Source: Chitinophagaceae bacterium (GTDB lineage Bacteria > Bacteroidota > Bacteroidia > Chitinophagales > Chitinophagaceae). Taken from it: a DNA stretch of 64,000 nt. The position numbers and the translations under genes are program-made. The DNA is taken from the NCBI GenBank assembly GCA_025360525.1, contig JANYCA010000115.1:16176-80175 (forward strand). Direction: 5' to 3'. Positions 10,164 to 18,335 of this stretch are shown here, in pieces (the first letter of the stretch is position 1; every line of letters starts with the position of its first letter). Below the pieces are notes generated by a model that was given only the letters and a program-made list of their open reading frames with translations, did not search any database and had not been told where the DNA came from.

Positions 10164-10862
10164 TCAGGCTTGTGTAATTTCGTTATCCAGCAATGTGAAT
10201 GAAAGCGGAAGAATTTGTTTTTTTACATCCAGATATGCCTGGTAAGGTTCACTGAATTTTATCCTGTGATCGATTGCAGCTTCATAGTTATTCGTCATTA
10301 CCATTATCATTTCTGATAGCTCTCTTAAAGCATTGTTGTTGCCGTCAAAATAGGTAACATAATCTACCAGCCTGTTCTTTTTGGCATATTCTATTAGTAA
10401 TGGATTGGCGGCTCTGTTTACCATTATTCTTACACCTACTAATTTGGCAACTGATAAGTCCAGCACATCATCAAATACAAACATTACTTCGGCGGGAGAA
10501 ATATTGTGTTGCTTACACAGATGCAAAATCGCCTTTTCTTTGTGAGCAACTTTATAGTAAATAGCATTAAAGTTTTCTCTTTTTGCATATGAAAAAGCCA
10601 ATTGGTTATTTTCACCGGTTATGATGGCAGAAACAGGTAGTTGCTTAGCGAGCAGGTGATGGTTGAAACGGATAAGGTTAACGCCCATTGAATCTACCTC
10701 GCTAAATGTGCTATGGCCATCAATGTTTTTTTGCCCGTTGTTAAATACACCATCCCAATCAAAAACGAATGCTTTTATAGTTCTGAATTTTTGCCTTAAG
10801 GCTGTAGAATTAATTACAAATTCTCCCTTAAAATAATCTTCAAGTATGGAACTAAACTGCAT
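10164..10862 (-). CDS. KdsC-like HAD phosphatase (Kdo-8-phosphate phosphatase)
   Basis: FDWDGVFNNG HAD motif I, ITGENN, FVFDDVLDL; next to kdsB. Start MQFSSILEDY preferred over the 10937 ATG, which lies inside a hairpin. Confidence 0.8.
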   Translation of the reverse strand: MQFSSILEDYFKGEFVINSTALRQKFRTIKAFVFDWDGVFNNGQKNIDGHSTFSEVDSMGVNLIRFNHHLLAKQLPVSAIITGENNQLAFSYAKRENFNAIYYKVAHKEKAILHLCKQHNISPAEVMFVFDDVLDLSVAKLVGVRIMVNRAANPLLIEYAKKNRLVDYVTYFDGNNNALRELSEMIMVMTNNYEAAIDHRIKFSEPYQAYLDVKKQILPLSFTLLDNEITQA

Positions 10863-10923
10863 GTTATTAATGGTTAAGGTGCTTATAGATTTTAAATAAA
10901 AAAAATTACAATCAATGGTGGTC

Positions 10924-10960
10924 AAAAAATAAGCCATCGTTAAAGGATGGCTTATTTTTT
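10924..10960. terminator. Bidirectional intrinsic-terminator-like hairpin
   Basis: AAAAAATAAGCCATC-GTTAAAG-GATGGCTTATTTTTT: 15 bp perfect inverted repeat with an A tract on one side and a T tract on the other, overlapping the stop codon of the aldolase-CBS gene. Confidence 0.8.
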
Positions 10961-11972
10961 AATTCGATTCTAAATCCTGTATGTCCAGCATTCCAATTGG
11001 TTTGCCATTATCTGTAACCAGTATTGTATCTACATTTGTTTTCTTAAATATCGCAGCAGCATCATTCAGCAATAAATTACCTTCAATGCTAACAGGTGTT
11101 TTAAATTGTAGGTCGCCTAATTTTTTATCTAAAATAGCAGATCCCTCCGTTTGCAAATGTCTTCTTAAATCACCATCTGTAAATACGCCTTTTACTTGTA
11201 AATCTGCGTCAGCAACTATTATAGCGCCAAAGCCGTACTCTGTCATTTTCACAATCGCATCTTTTACATTTACAGACGAAGCTACTATCGGGTTTACTCC
11301 GTTAATGGCTTCGTTTACCCTCATGGTCATTAATTTAGTATCCTGCAAAAACTGCTCTGTACCCAGTGTGGTAAAATAATTTTCAGTTAATGTTTTCAAT
11401 ATTTTAAGCGGAACAGTAATGGTATGTGCGCCTGCCTGCAAGGCGTTACGTACATGTTCGCTGTTGCGGACAGAACTAAACATTATTTTGGTATCATATC
11501 CGTAATGATTAACTGCATCTACACATTGCTCCACCAATCCCAACGCATCTTGTCCCTGGTCCTGTAAACGGCCTACCAGCGGACATACATAGCTAGCACC
11601 TGCATGCATGGCCATATAAGCCTGTTGCAGCGAATATACCAGATGCACATTAACTAGTAACCCATCTTTGCGCAACAACGCACAAGCTCTTACACCTTCT
11701 AAAGAAACAGGAATTTTAAAAACTGTTTTTGTAGGATCGAGACCAAGATTCAGCTGGCGATGCGCTTCTTTTACTACATCTTCTGCTGTATTGCCCAATG
11801 CTTCTATTTGCAATACCGGCACCATTTTGCTCAGCTTTACAATCATTCCGTCAATATCAGTAATGCCTTCCCGCTGCATAAATGTGGGCGTGGTGGTAAG
11901 GCCATTTAAAAAGCCCAGTTTAAAGCCTTCTTCAATTTCTTTCAGATTAGCTGAGTCGAGGTAAAGTTCCAT
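10959..11972 (-). CDS. Transaldolase/fructose-6-phosphate aldolase-like domain fused to a KdsD-type tandem CBS pair
   Basis: N-terminus MELYLDSANLKEIEEG...GLTTTPT...KIPVSLEGV (TAL/FSA family, Schiff-base Lys86); C-terminus from ~aa 224 VKGVFTDGDLRRHLQ...LLNDAAAIFKKTNVDTILVTDNGKPIGMLDIQDL resembles the CBS pair of KdsD/KpsF. Confidence 0.88.
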   Translation of the reverse strand: MELYLDSANLKEIEEGFKLGFLNGLTTTPTFMQREGITDIDGMIVKLSKMVPVLQIEALGNTAEDVVKEAHRQLNLGLDPTKTVFKIPVSLEGVRACALLRKDGLLVNVHLVYSLQQAYMAMHAGASYVCPLVGRLQDQGQDALGLVEQCVDAVNHYGYDTKIMFSSVRNSEHVRNALQAGAHTITVPLKILKTLTENYFTTLGTEQFLQDTKLMTMRVNEAINGVNPIVASSVNVKDAIVKMTEYGFGAIIVADADLQVKGVFTDGDLRRHLQTEGSAILDKKLGDLQFKTPVSIEGNLLLNDAAAIFKKTNVDTILVTDNGKPIGMLDIQDLESN

Positions 11973-12039
11973 AAAACGATGTTTAAAATTTGCGGCGAAA
12001 ATAAGTATTTAAAACTACATAATGCTATCAGGAAGCTAA

Positions 12040-12876
12040 TCAGATGTGCCTGTACTTCACTTCTATGGCGTGCAACTCAATCAATGGTTTTAAAAATTCT
12101 TCCAGATCATAAACTGACAACTGACTGGCCGCATCGCATAAAGCACAGGTTGGGTCTGGATGCGTTTCTATAAAAATGCCATCAACGCCAGAAGCTACGC
12201 CTGCCCTGCTTAATACAGGTAAGAATTCCCTGTTGCCACCTTTGGCATCAGAACTGGGGATGCCATATTTGCGAACGCAATGCGTAATATCGAACACTAC
12301 AGGATAGCCAATTTTGTTCATGTGGTAAAAACTTCTTGGGTCTACCACCAAATCGTTGTAGCCCATGGTGTAGCCTCTTTCGGTTAATATAATTTGGTCA
12401 TTGCCACTGTCCACCACTTTGCCCACCGGGTGTTTCATATTGTCTGGCGCTAAAAATTGGCCATGTTTGATGTTGATCACCTTGCCGGTTTTAGCAGCTG
12501 CTACCAGCAAGCCAGATTGCATGCACAAATAAGCAGGAATCTGCAACACATCACACACTTCAGCTACCGGGGCAGCCTGATCCGGATAATGAATATCAGT
12601 TAATAACGTAAAGCCAAACTGCTCTTTTACTTTGGCTAAAATACGCATGCCTTCTGCCAGGCCGGGCCCCTGGTAATAACTAAGGCTGCTGCGGTTATCT
12701 TTACAAAAAGATGATTTGTAAATGATGGGGATGTTCATTTTTTCGCTTACCTCTTTCAGCTTCTCCGCTGTTTTCATCATGATGGATTCCGACTCAATTA
12801 CGCAGGGACCAGAGATTAAAAACAATTCATCTGCTCCGCAGGTAATGTTGCCAACTTGTACTTTTTTTGTGCTCAT
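12040..12876 (-). CDS. kdsA: 3-deoxy-8-phosphooctulonate synthase
   Basis: SGPCVIES, YKSSFCKDNRSS, LLTDIHYPDQ, FDITHCVRKYG, ETHPDP. Confidence 0.96.
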   Translation of the reverse strand: MSTKKVQVGNITCGADELFLISGPCVIESESIMMKTAEKLKEVSEKMNIPIIYKSSFCKDNRSSLSYYQGPGLAEGMRILAKVKEQFGFTLLTDIHYPDQAAPVAEVCDVLQIPAYLCMQSGLLVAAAKTGKVINIKHGQFLAPDNMKHPVGKVVDSGNDQIILTERGYTMGYNDLVVDPRSFYHMNKIGYPVVFDITHCVRKYGIPSSDAKGGNREFLPVLSRAGVASGVDGIFIETHPDPTCALCDAASQLSVYDLEEFLKPLIELHAIEVKYRHI

Positions 12877-12889
12877 GATTTGTATTTGT

Positions 12890-13273
12890 TTACCACAATA
12901 ATTTTATTGGGTACAATGAAAAATTTTTATCTTTTGAAATAATGGTTAAATTTTCGGTAATGGATTGTGCTATAATCATTCTGTCAAAGGGATCACGGTG
13001 GAGGAGTGGTAAAGAAATAATTTTTTGAGTGTGCTCAACAGAAATGTTTAACAGACTTATGTTACTTCCGGCAAGCTTCACTTCTATTTCGTTAAAACTA
13101 AATTCCAGCAGCAATTTTCCAATACTATTTTTAATTGCGATTTCTCAAACAGAGGCAATACTTATATATTTTTCAAGCTTATTATCCTTTAATATTTCCA
13201 TTGCTGAATTAGACATTTGTTTATCGCCGTTAAAATGCCAAAGCAATGTGTGGGTGTTAATGAGGTAAGCCAT
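12890..13273 (-). pseudogene. VapC-like PIN toxin remnant with in-frame stop
   Basis: From ATG 13273: MAYLINTHTLLWHFNGDKQMSNSAMEILKDNKLEKYISIASV*EIAIKNSIGKLLLEFS...HRDPFDRMIIAQS...; TGA at 13147-13145 sits where PIN proteins usually have Trp (SVWEIAIK). Confidence 0.85.
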
Positions 13274-13521
13274 TACATGTAATCTTTAAAATCTTCCAAA
13301 GGCTCATCGAAATCTTCAGACATCCAAATTCTACCTTTCAAACATCCGAAGCCACCCTCTGGTAATATTTGTTTCTCCTCTTCACCTTTTTTTTCAACAT
13401 TCTCGATTGGTGTTTTCATTTTTCTGCCAATCACAAAATCTACAAAATCATTAACTTCTTCCGCCACTTCCGGTGGCATAGAAATTATTTTATTGTATAA
13501 AATTTGATGGTTTACCATCAC
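13273..13521 (-). CDS. DUF2281/VapB-like antitoxin
   Basis: 82 aa; FGCLKGRIWMSEDFDEPLEDFKDYM tail typical of DUF2281; TAATG overlap with the PIN remnant. Confidence 0.8.
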   Translation of the reverse strand: MMVNHQILYNKIISMPPEVAEEVNDFVDFVIGRKMKTPIENVEKKGEEEKQILPEGGFGCLKGRIWMSEDFDEPLEDFKDYM

Positions 13522-13553
13522 GAAATTTTTATAAAGTTACAAAAAAATAACCC

Positions 13554-14630
13554 TTACAATCTTCTGTACAAATCCTTAATAGTCTCCAATGTTACCTTCT
13601 CTTTCCAATTGGCGTCAATGGCATGGTTCCACATGTGCGGCAGATTGTAGGCTACCTGTGCCATGGCGGTTATGGTTTCTTCGCTCCATTTTTTGCTAAG
13701 GCCTTGAGGCAGGGTAACATTGTGTTGCTGCAACATTTGCTTCAGTTCCAGAACGCCTTGTCCATAATAATCTTCTAAATGCTGAAATGCGAGGCAGTTG
13801 GCGTAGCAATGTTTTTCATGCAATATTTTTGAAAGACCATAACTCAAGGCATGACATACACCCACTTCCGAGTAGGTTAAGCTGAGCCCACCCATCATGC
13901 TTGCTACCATCAGCTTGTCATCGTTCTCCGGCGTTTGCCCTGCTTTATCACCAAGGTAAATTTCCCTGCAAAGTTTTAAAGATTGCTCGGCGTAGGCGTG
14001 GCTATAAGCATTATTCAAAGTGCCATTCTCACTTTCTATGCAATGTATGTAGGTGTCCATGCCGGTGAATAACCATTTATCGGTGGGAACAGTGGCAATT
14101 AATTCCGGATCGAGAATTACCTGGTTAAAAACTGTCCAGTCGCATTTGAGGCCGAGTTTTTTTTCTGGGCCGGTTAACACGGCTGTCATGGAAACTTCTG
14201 CGCCGGTGCCGGAAATGGTGGGCACACCTAAATGATAGATGCCCGGATTTTTGATGAGGTTTAAGCCTTGGTAAAGCGTAGAAGAACCTTCGTTGGTAAA
14301 CATCAACGAAGCCGCTTTTGCAATATCCATGATGCTGCCCCCGCCAATGCCAATAATGCCGGCTGGTATGCCTTTGCTGCTCATCACTTCGTCTCTCAAC
14401 GCATCAATTTGCTCAGTAGTGGGTTCTTCAGGATCTACATCAATCAGCTTTACAATATCATTTGCTTCGGCTGGCAAACGCCTCATCAAATCTTTACCTG
14501 CAAAATAATTATCTACGACAAAAAGGAAAAAACCGCCGTTTCTTTTTTCGGCCAAAATACCAGCCATGTTATCGAAACTGCCACGTCCGAAAACTACTTT
14601 GTCGATGTTTTTAAAATTTTTATGAATCAT
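13554..14630 (-). CDS. kdnB: Iron-containing alcohol dehydrogenase, Kdo 8-oxidase (KdnB-like)
   Basis: FKNIDKVVFGRGSFDN, IGIGGGSIMDIAKA, PTISGTGAEVS; adjacent to kdnA, kdsA and kdsB. Confidence 0.9.
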   Translation of the reverse strand: MIHKNFKNIDKVVFGRGSFDNMAGILAEKRNGGFFLFVVDNYFAGKDLMRRLPAEANDIVKLIDVDPEEPTTEQIDALRDEVMSSKGIPAGIIGIGGGSIMDIAKAASLMFTNEGSSTLYQGLNLIKNPGIYHLGVPTISGTGAEVSMTAVLTGPEKKLGLKCDWTVFNQVILDPELIATVPTDKWLFTGMDTYIHCIESENGTLNNAYSHAYAEQSLKLCREIYLGDKAGQTPENDDKLMVASMMGGLSLTYSEVGVCHALSYGLSKILHEKHCYANCLAFQHLEDYYGQGVLELKQMLQQHNVTLPQGLSKKWSEETITAMAQVAYNLPHMWNHAIDANWKEKVTLETIKDLYRRL

Positions 14631-14718
14631 TATCGTGAATGGTGAATGGTCAATGGTGAATGGTCAATTCACAAAATCAAAATAGTTAACTATCTGTGCT
14701 TGCTGCTTGACCTGGAAA

Positions 14719-14789
14719 AATTATCAATTATCAATTATTCAATTATCAATTATTCAATTATCAATTATCAATTATCAATTATCAATTAT
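14719..14789. repeat. Mixed 7/8-bp simple repeat (TATCAAT / TATTCAAT)n
   Basis: ttatcaattatcaattattcaattatcaattattcaattatcaattatcaattatc..., intergenic between kdnA and kdnB. Confidence 0.9.
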
Positions 14790-15998
14790 TCAGCTATCAA
14801 TTAAAACCACTACTTTTTCAACGCAAGCTGCAATGTTTTTAGCAAGTGTGTGTACTTCCTCTTCCGTCCAGGTGCAGCGGATGCCAAATGAAATAAGGCG
14901 GCCAATAACTTCCTGCGATTTTGGTAAATCGAGTTTAGTATAATCCTGTGGTGCTCCTAAAATTTCTACCGGCAACCTTGCTGCTGTTTTTAATTCTTTG
15001 ATATGATCCCACTGGTTGATGAAGTGATACATATTGGTGTACCAATAATTAAAACCGGTTACTCCAGCCTTATTAAACTCCTCCACTATAGCCTGGGCTG
15101 TGGTAGTATCGGGCAATAGCAAATTTAAAAATGTAGCTGAATCGCCAGCCGGATCTGCAATGGTTGCAAAAGAAATTCCTTCTTTTTTAGACAGGAGTTC
15201 TGTTAATAGTTTTTTGTTTTTGTTGTTGCGTTGGATGATGTCTGGAACCCTGCTTGTTTGCACTTTGCCAATGGCTGCATGCAGCTCGCTGATGCGATAA
15301 TTGAAACCGATTATAGGATGTTGCTCCATGCCGCGGTTGTTGCCAATATGGTCGTGTCCATGATCGCTGTAAGAGTCTGCTAATTTATAAGCGGCCTCAT
15401 CGTTGGTAACCATTACACCGCCTTCGCCGGCTGTTGCTATTTTAAAAAAATCGAAAGAGTAGCAACCTGTTTTACCAAACAAACCTACCTGCGTGCCTTT
15501 GTAAGATGCTCCAAATGCCTGACCTGCATCTTCTACCAATACCAGGTTATGCTCATGTACAATGGCCATTATTTCATCCATATTGGCCATGCTACCGCAC
15601 ATATGTACCAGGCAAATGCCTTTTGTTTTGGGCGTCAACACTTTTTTAATCCCCTCTGCACTCAGGCAAAGCGTTTCGTCTACTTCGGCAAAAACCGGAA
15701 TAGCGCCTGCAAACAATACGGCTTCTACCGAAGCTGCATAGGTGAATGGAGGTACTATCACTTCATCTCCGGTACCTATGCCAGCGGCTGCCAGGGCACA
15801 AGCTACTGCAGTAGAGCCACTGCTAACGGCGTGGGCATATTTTGCATGGGTTATTTTTTTTACTTCGGCCTCAAATTCTCTTGCTTTCCAGATACCGTTG
15901 CGAAGATGATCGTGGTTGTAACGGAACAGAATCCCTGTTCCCATTACATCATTCACTTCTTTTTGCTCTTCGGCACCAAATAACTCTGATCCTGGCAT
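14790..15998 (-). CDS. kdnA: PLP-dependent 8-amino-3,8-dideoxy-manno-octulosonate transaminase (KdnA-like)
   Basis: MPGSELFGAEEQKEVNDVMGTGILFRYNHDHLRNGIWKARE, VEDAGQAFGASYKG, YSFDFFKIATAGEGG (PLP Lys), SDHGHDHIG. Confidence 0.92.
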   Translation of the reverse strand: MPGSELFGAEEQKEVNDVMGTGILFRYNHDHLRNGIWKAREFEAEVKKITHAKYAHAVSSGSTAVACALAAAGIGTGDEVIVPPFTYAASVEAVLFAGAIPVFAEVDETLCLSAEGIKKVLTPKTKGICLVHMCGSMANMDEIMAIVHEHNLVLVEDAGQAFGASYKGTQVGLFGKTGCYSFDFFKIATAGEGGVMVTNDEAAYKLADSYSDHGHDHIGNNRGMEQHPIIGFNYRISELHAAIGKVQTSRVPDIIQRNNKNKKLLTELLSKKEGISFATIADPAGDSATFLNLLLPDTTTAQAIVEEFNKAGVTGFNYWYTNMYHFINQWDHIKELKTAARLPVEILGAPQDYTKLDLPKSQEVIGRLISFGIRCTWTEEEVHTLAKNIAACVEKVVVLIDS

Positions 15999-16174
15999 AG
16001 TTGTAATTTTTAGGTGGCAAAAATACGGCTTAAACCAAACAATTCTTCAAAAAGTAGGAGTGTGGTAAATGTTAATGCTGACAGGGCTAATGCCCGTGTA
16101 CGATAAGGATGGTGAGGTATAATGGGAACAATCAAACCAAATTTAAATTTAATAGAGCCGTTGCCGGTGGCTGG

Positions 16175-17653
16175 TTAAAATTTAGGACAACTTACACTTC
16201 GTTTGGTTTTTTGGGAGATTTTATTTTTAGCACCATGTGCCTGGCTGTCATATATTTTACCGGGCCTTATGGTAACAACCAGGTAAAGTCCACCGGATTG
16301 TGTGGTGCTTTTAGCAAATAAATTTGCAAGGTTATGGGTACCCAACAATAAGGGACCTGCTTTAAAAGCACCACCTACCCATAGTTGCTGCCTGTTGTTA
16401 AATAGAATGGGTAAATACACACCGAATTTTTTTGTTTCCCATCTTGGGGTAATGGCAATAAAATTCATGCCCCGGATAAAGATGCTGCTGTTGGCTATGA
16501 TGGGTAAAAGCGGCAACGTGATTTCTGCATTGATGAAAAAATTGGCAGCAATATGTTGATCTACATTTATTACTAACCGGGTAGGTTTATAAATATAAAA
16601 ATCACCACTCATTTGTTGGAAAGATGCAGCAATACTAGCGAGACTGTCATTAAAATTATCCACCGTTGTAACCGTATTAAATTTGTTTTCGAGTAAAGTA
16701 TCGGTTATGCCTGGTAATACGCCCGATGCAATACGGCTCCTGCTGCCAAAGCTGTATTTGTTGCTGCCAATATCCATTATTGACAGGCCAATTTTTGTAT
16801 CGTACGCAAAATCATCTACCAGGTCATTATCTAAATTGATATCCTGTTCTGTGCGAATGATGTACTCAAAACCAATGTCTGCTCCTAGGCTGTAATGGTT
16901 GTTTTGTAGAAAAAGCTTTCTGTTGGCAGCACCTGTTTTATTACTGTCTATTTTATCGAAATTAGCCGAATAGCCGTATTGCAAACTGCCGGTGGTAAGC
17001 AGATAGCCGGGTTTGGTGGTGGCTGTTGGAACATAATTTACATTCCTGGCTATACCATAGCCTCCACTTATTGCCCGATTATAGTTTACCGTAATACCTG
17101 CATTTATTATTTTGTTGGCATCACTATAAATTGTTTGGGCATAAGAAGCATACAACTCAGCCCAGTTGCTGGCGGCAGCATCTGCTGATAGCGGCACTTT
17201 ATCAAGATTGATTTTTAGATAATCGGCCAGACTATAGGCTGTATCCTGCCAGTTGCTATTGCTTGCTTTTGCATATGTAAAACTGCGGATGCTGGCACCA
17301 AAAGCAATGGCAGATGTTGAATTAAGTGTAAATCTTGCGTTCAATAATCTAATATCCTGGTTGGTAAAAACAAATCTTTTTTTGATGCCATTTTCAGCGA
17401 CGATTTTTATGTTTTGGGGTGAGGATAGAAAAGAATAGTTGTTTATTTTGAAAGCATTGGTGCTTTGTTTTACCTGGGCAGCAAATGGCGTAATATCCCA
17501 GGCATAAGGAACATGAGCAATTGCGGCAGGATTATTTGATGGCGCCAAACTGCCCGCAAATTGGGAGCCATTAATTGCCTGGTAATTTTGAGCTATTGAA
17601 TAATGAAACAACAGTAACCCTGCAATAAGGAGGTAATTTCTAATTGGATTCAT
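16175..17653 (-). CDS. DUF5723-like predicted outer-membrane protein
   Basis: Signal peptide, INGSQFAGSLAPSNNPAAIAHVPYAWDITPF, beta-rich. Confidence 0.6.
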   Translation of the reverse strand: MNPIRNYLLIAGLLLFHYSIAQNYQAINGSQFAGSLAPSNNPAAIAHVPYAWDITPFAAQVKQSTNAFKINNYSFLSSPQNIKIVAENGIKKRFVFTNQDIRLLNARFTLNSTSAIAFGASIRSFTYAKASNSNWQDTAYSLADYLKINLDKVPLSADAAASNWAELYASYAQTIYSDANKIINAGITVNYNRAISGGYGIARNVNYVPTATTKPGYLLTTGSLQYGYSANFDKIDSNKTGAANRKLFLQNNHYSLGADIGFEYIIRTEQDINLDNDLVDDFAYDTKIGLSIMDIGSNKYSFGSRSRIASGVLPGITDTLLENKFNTVTTVDNFNDSLASIAASFQQMSGDFYIYKPTRLVINVDQHIAANFFINAEITLPLLPIIANSSIFIRGMNFIAITPRWETKKFGVYLPILFNNRQQLWVGGAFKAGPLLLGTHNLANLFAKSTTQSGGLYLVVTIRPGKIYDSQAHGAKNKISQKTKRSVSCPKF

Positions 17654-17957
17654 ACCTTCAGTCTTACTATACTAAGCTTAATTGAATGTTAAGATTGAAA
17701 GTATGCATTAATAAGATTAATTGCCGGAGTGCGTATTGTTTTTGTGATTGTTTTAATACAATTTAAACAGAACCTAGCTGTACCGAAAAAGTATCATGAT
17801 TCTTTTAAAGTATAACAGAAAATATTTTTTTGATACACTTGCAGCTGCCTTTAACTTTTTGGTTATTGTAATAATGGCCAGCAAAAATTACAGTTTTTAT
17901 AACTGACTTTCGGCTATTGCTCTTATTGTTGTGTGCTGTGCTTCTGTGTCCACCGTT

Positions 17958-18335
17958 TTAAGGTTGCAAATAATAAGCAAATGATTGAGGTGGAAACAAA
18001 TTAAAGTCAGCCCGTAAACATTTTGGTGTTTTATATTTTTTTACTTTTTTGATTTGAATAGCAAAGCCTTGAAGTCTGTCAGCAAAATACTTATAAAAAT
18101 ATTCTTCCGTTATTCCTGATTTATCTTGTGTCAAGCCCCAAAGAGTGTCAATGTCGTGATTGATTATTTGTTCAATTTCAAATTCGCCAATGACTTGTTG
18201 AACTGGTGATGAAGAATAAACAATGACGGTCTTTATTTTGTCGTTTTTGAAAATTGCTTTACGGAATTCAAATTTCTTTGTTCCGTCAAATATTTTGTTG
18301 GCAAACTCTGGTTTTATTGATAAGACTACTTTCAT
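17958..18335 (-). CDS. ASCH/PUA-like predicted RNA-binding protein
   Basis: VVLSIKPEFANKIFDGTKKFEFRKAIFK typical of ASCH proteins; ATGA overlap with the upstream gene. Confidence 0.7.
   Translation of the reverse strand: MKVVLSIKPEFANKIFDGTKKFEFRKAIFKNDKIKTVIVYSSSPVQQVIGEFEIEQIINHDIDTLWGLTQDKSGITEEYFYKYFADRLQGFAIQIKKVKKYKTPKCLRADFNLFPPQSFAYYLQP

Noticed and set aside
10863-10937. N-terminal extension MAYFLTTIDCNFFYLKSISTLTINN of the KdsC-like ORF
   Set aside because: The upstream ATG lies inside a strong terminator-like hairpin and the extension is not family-like; start at 10862 preferred.
14719-14789. CRISPR-like short repeats
   Set aside because: Contiguous 7/8-bp units with no spacers and no cas genes; it is a simple sequence repeat.
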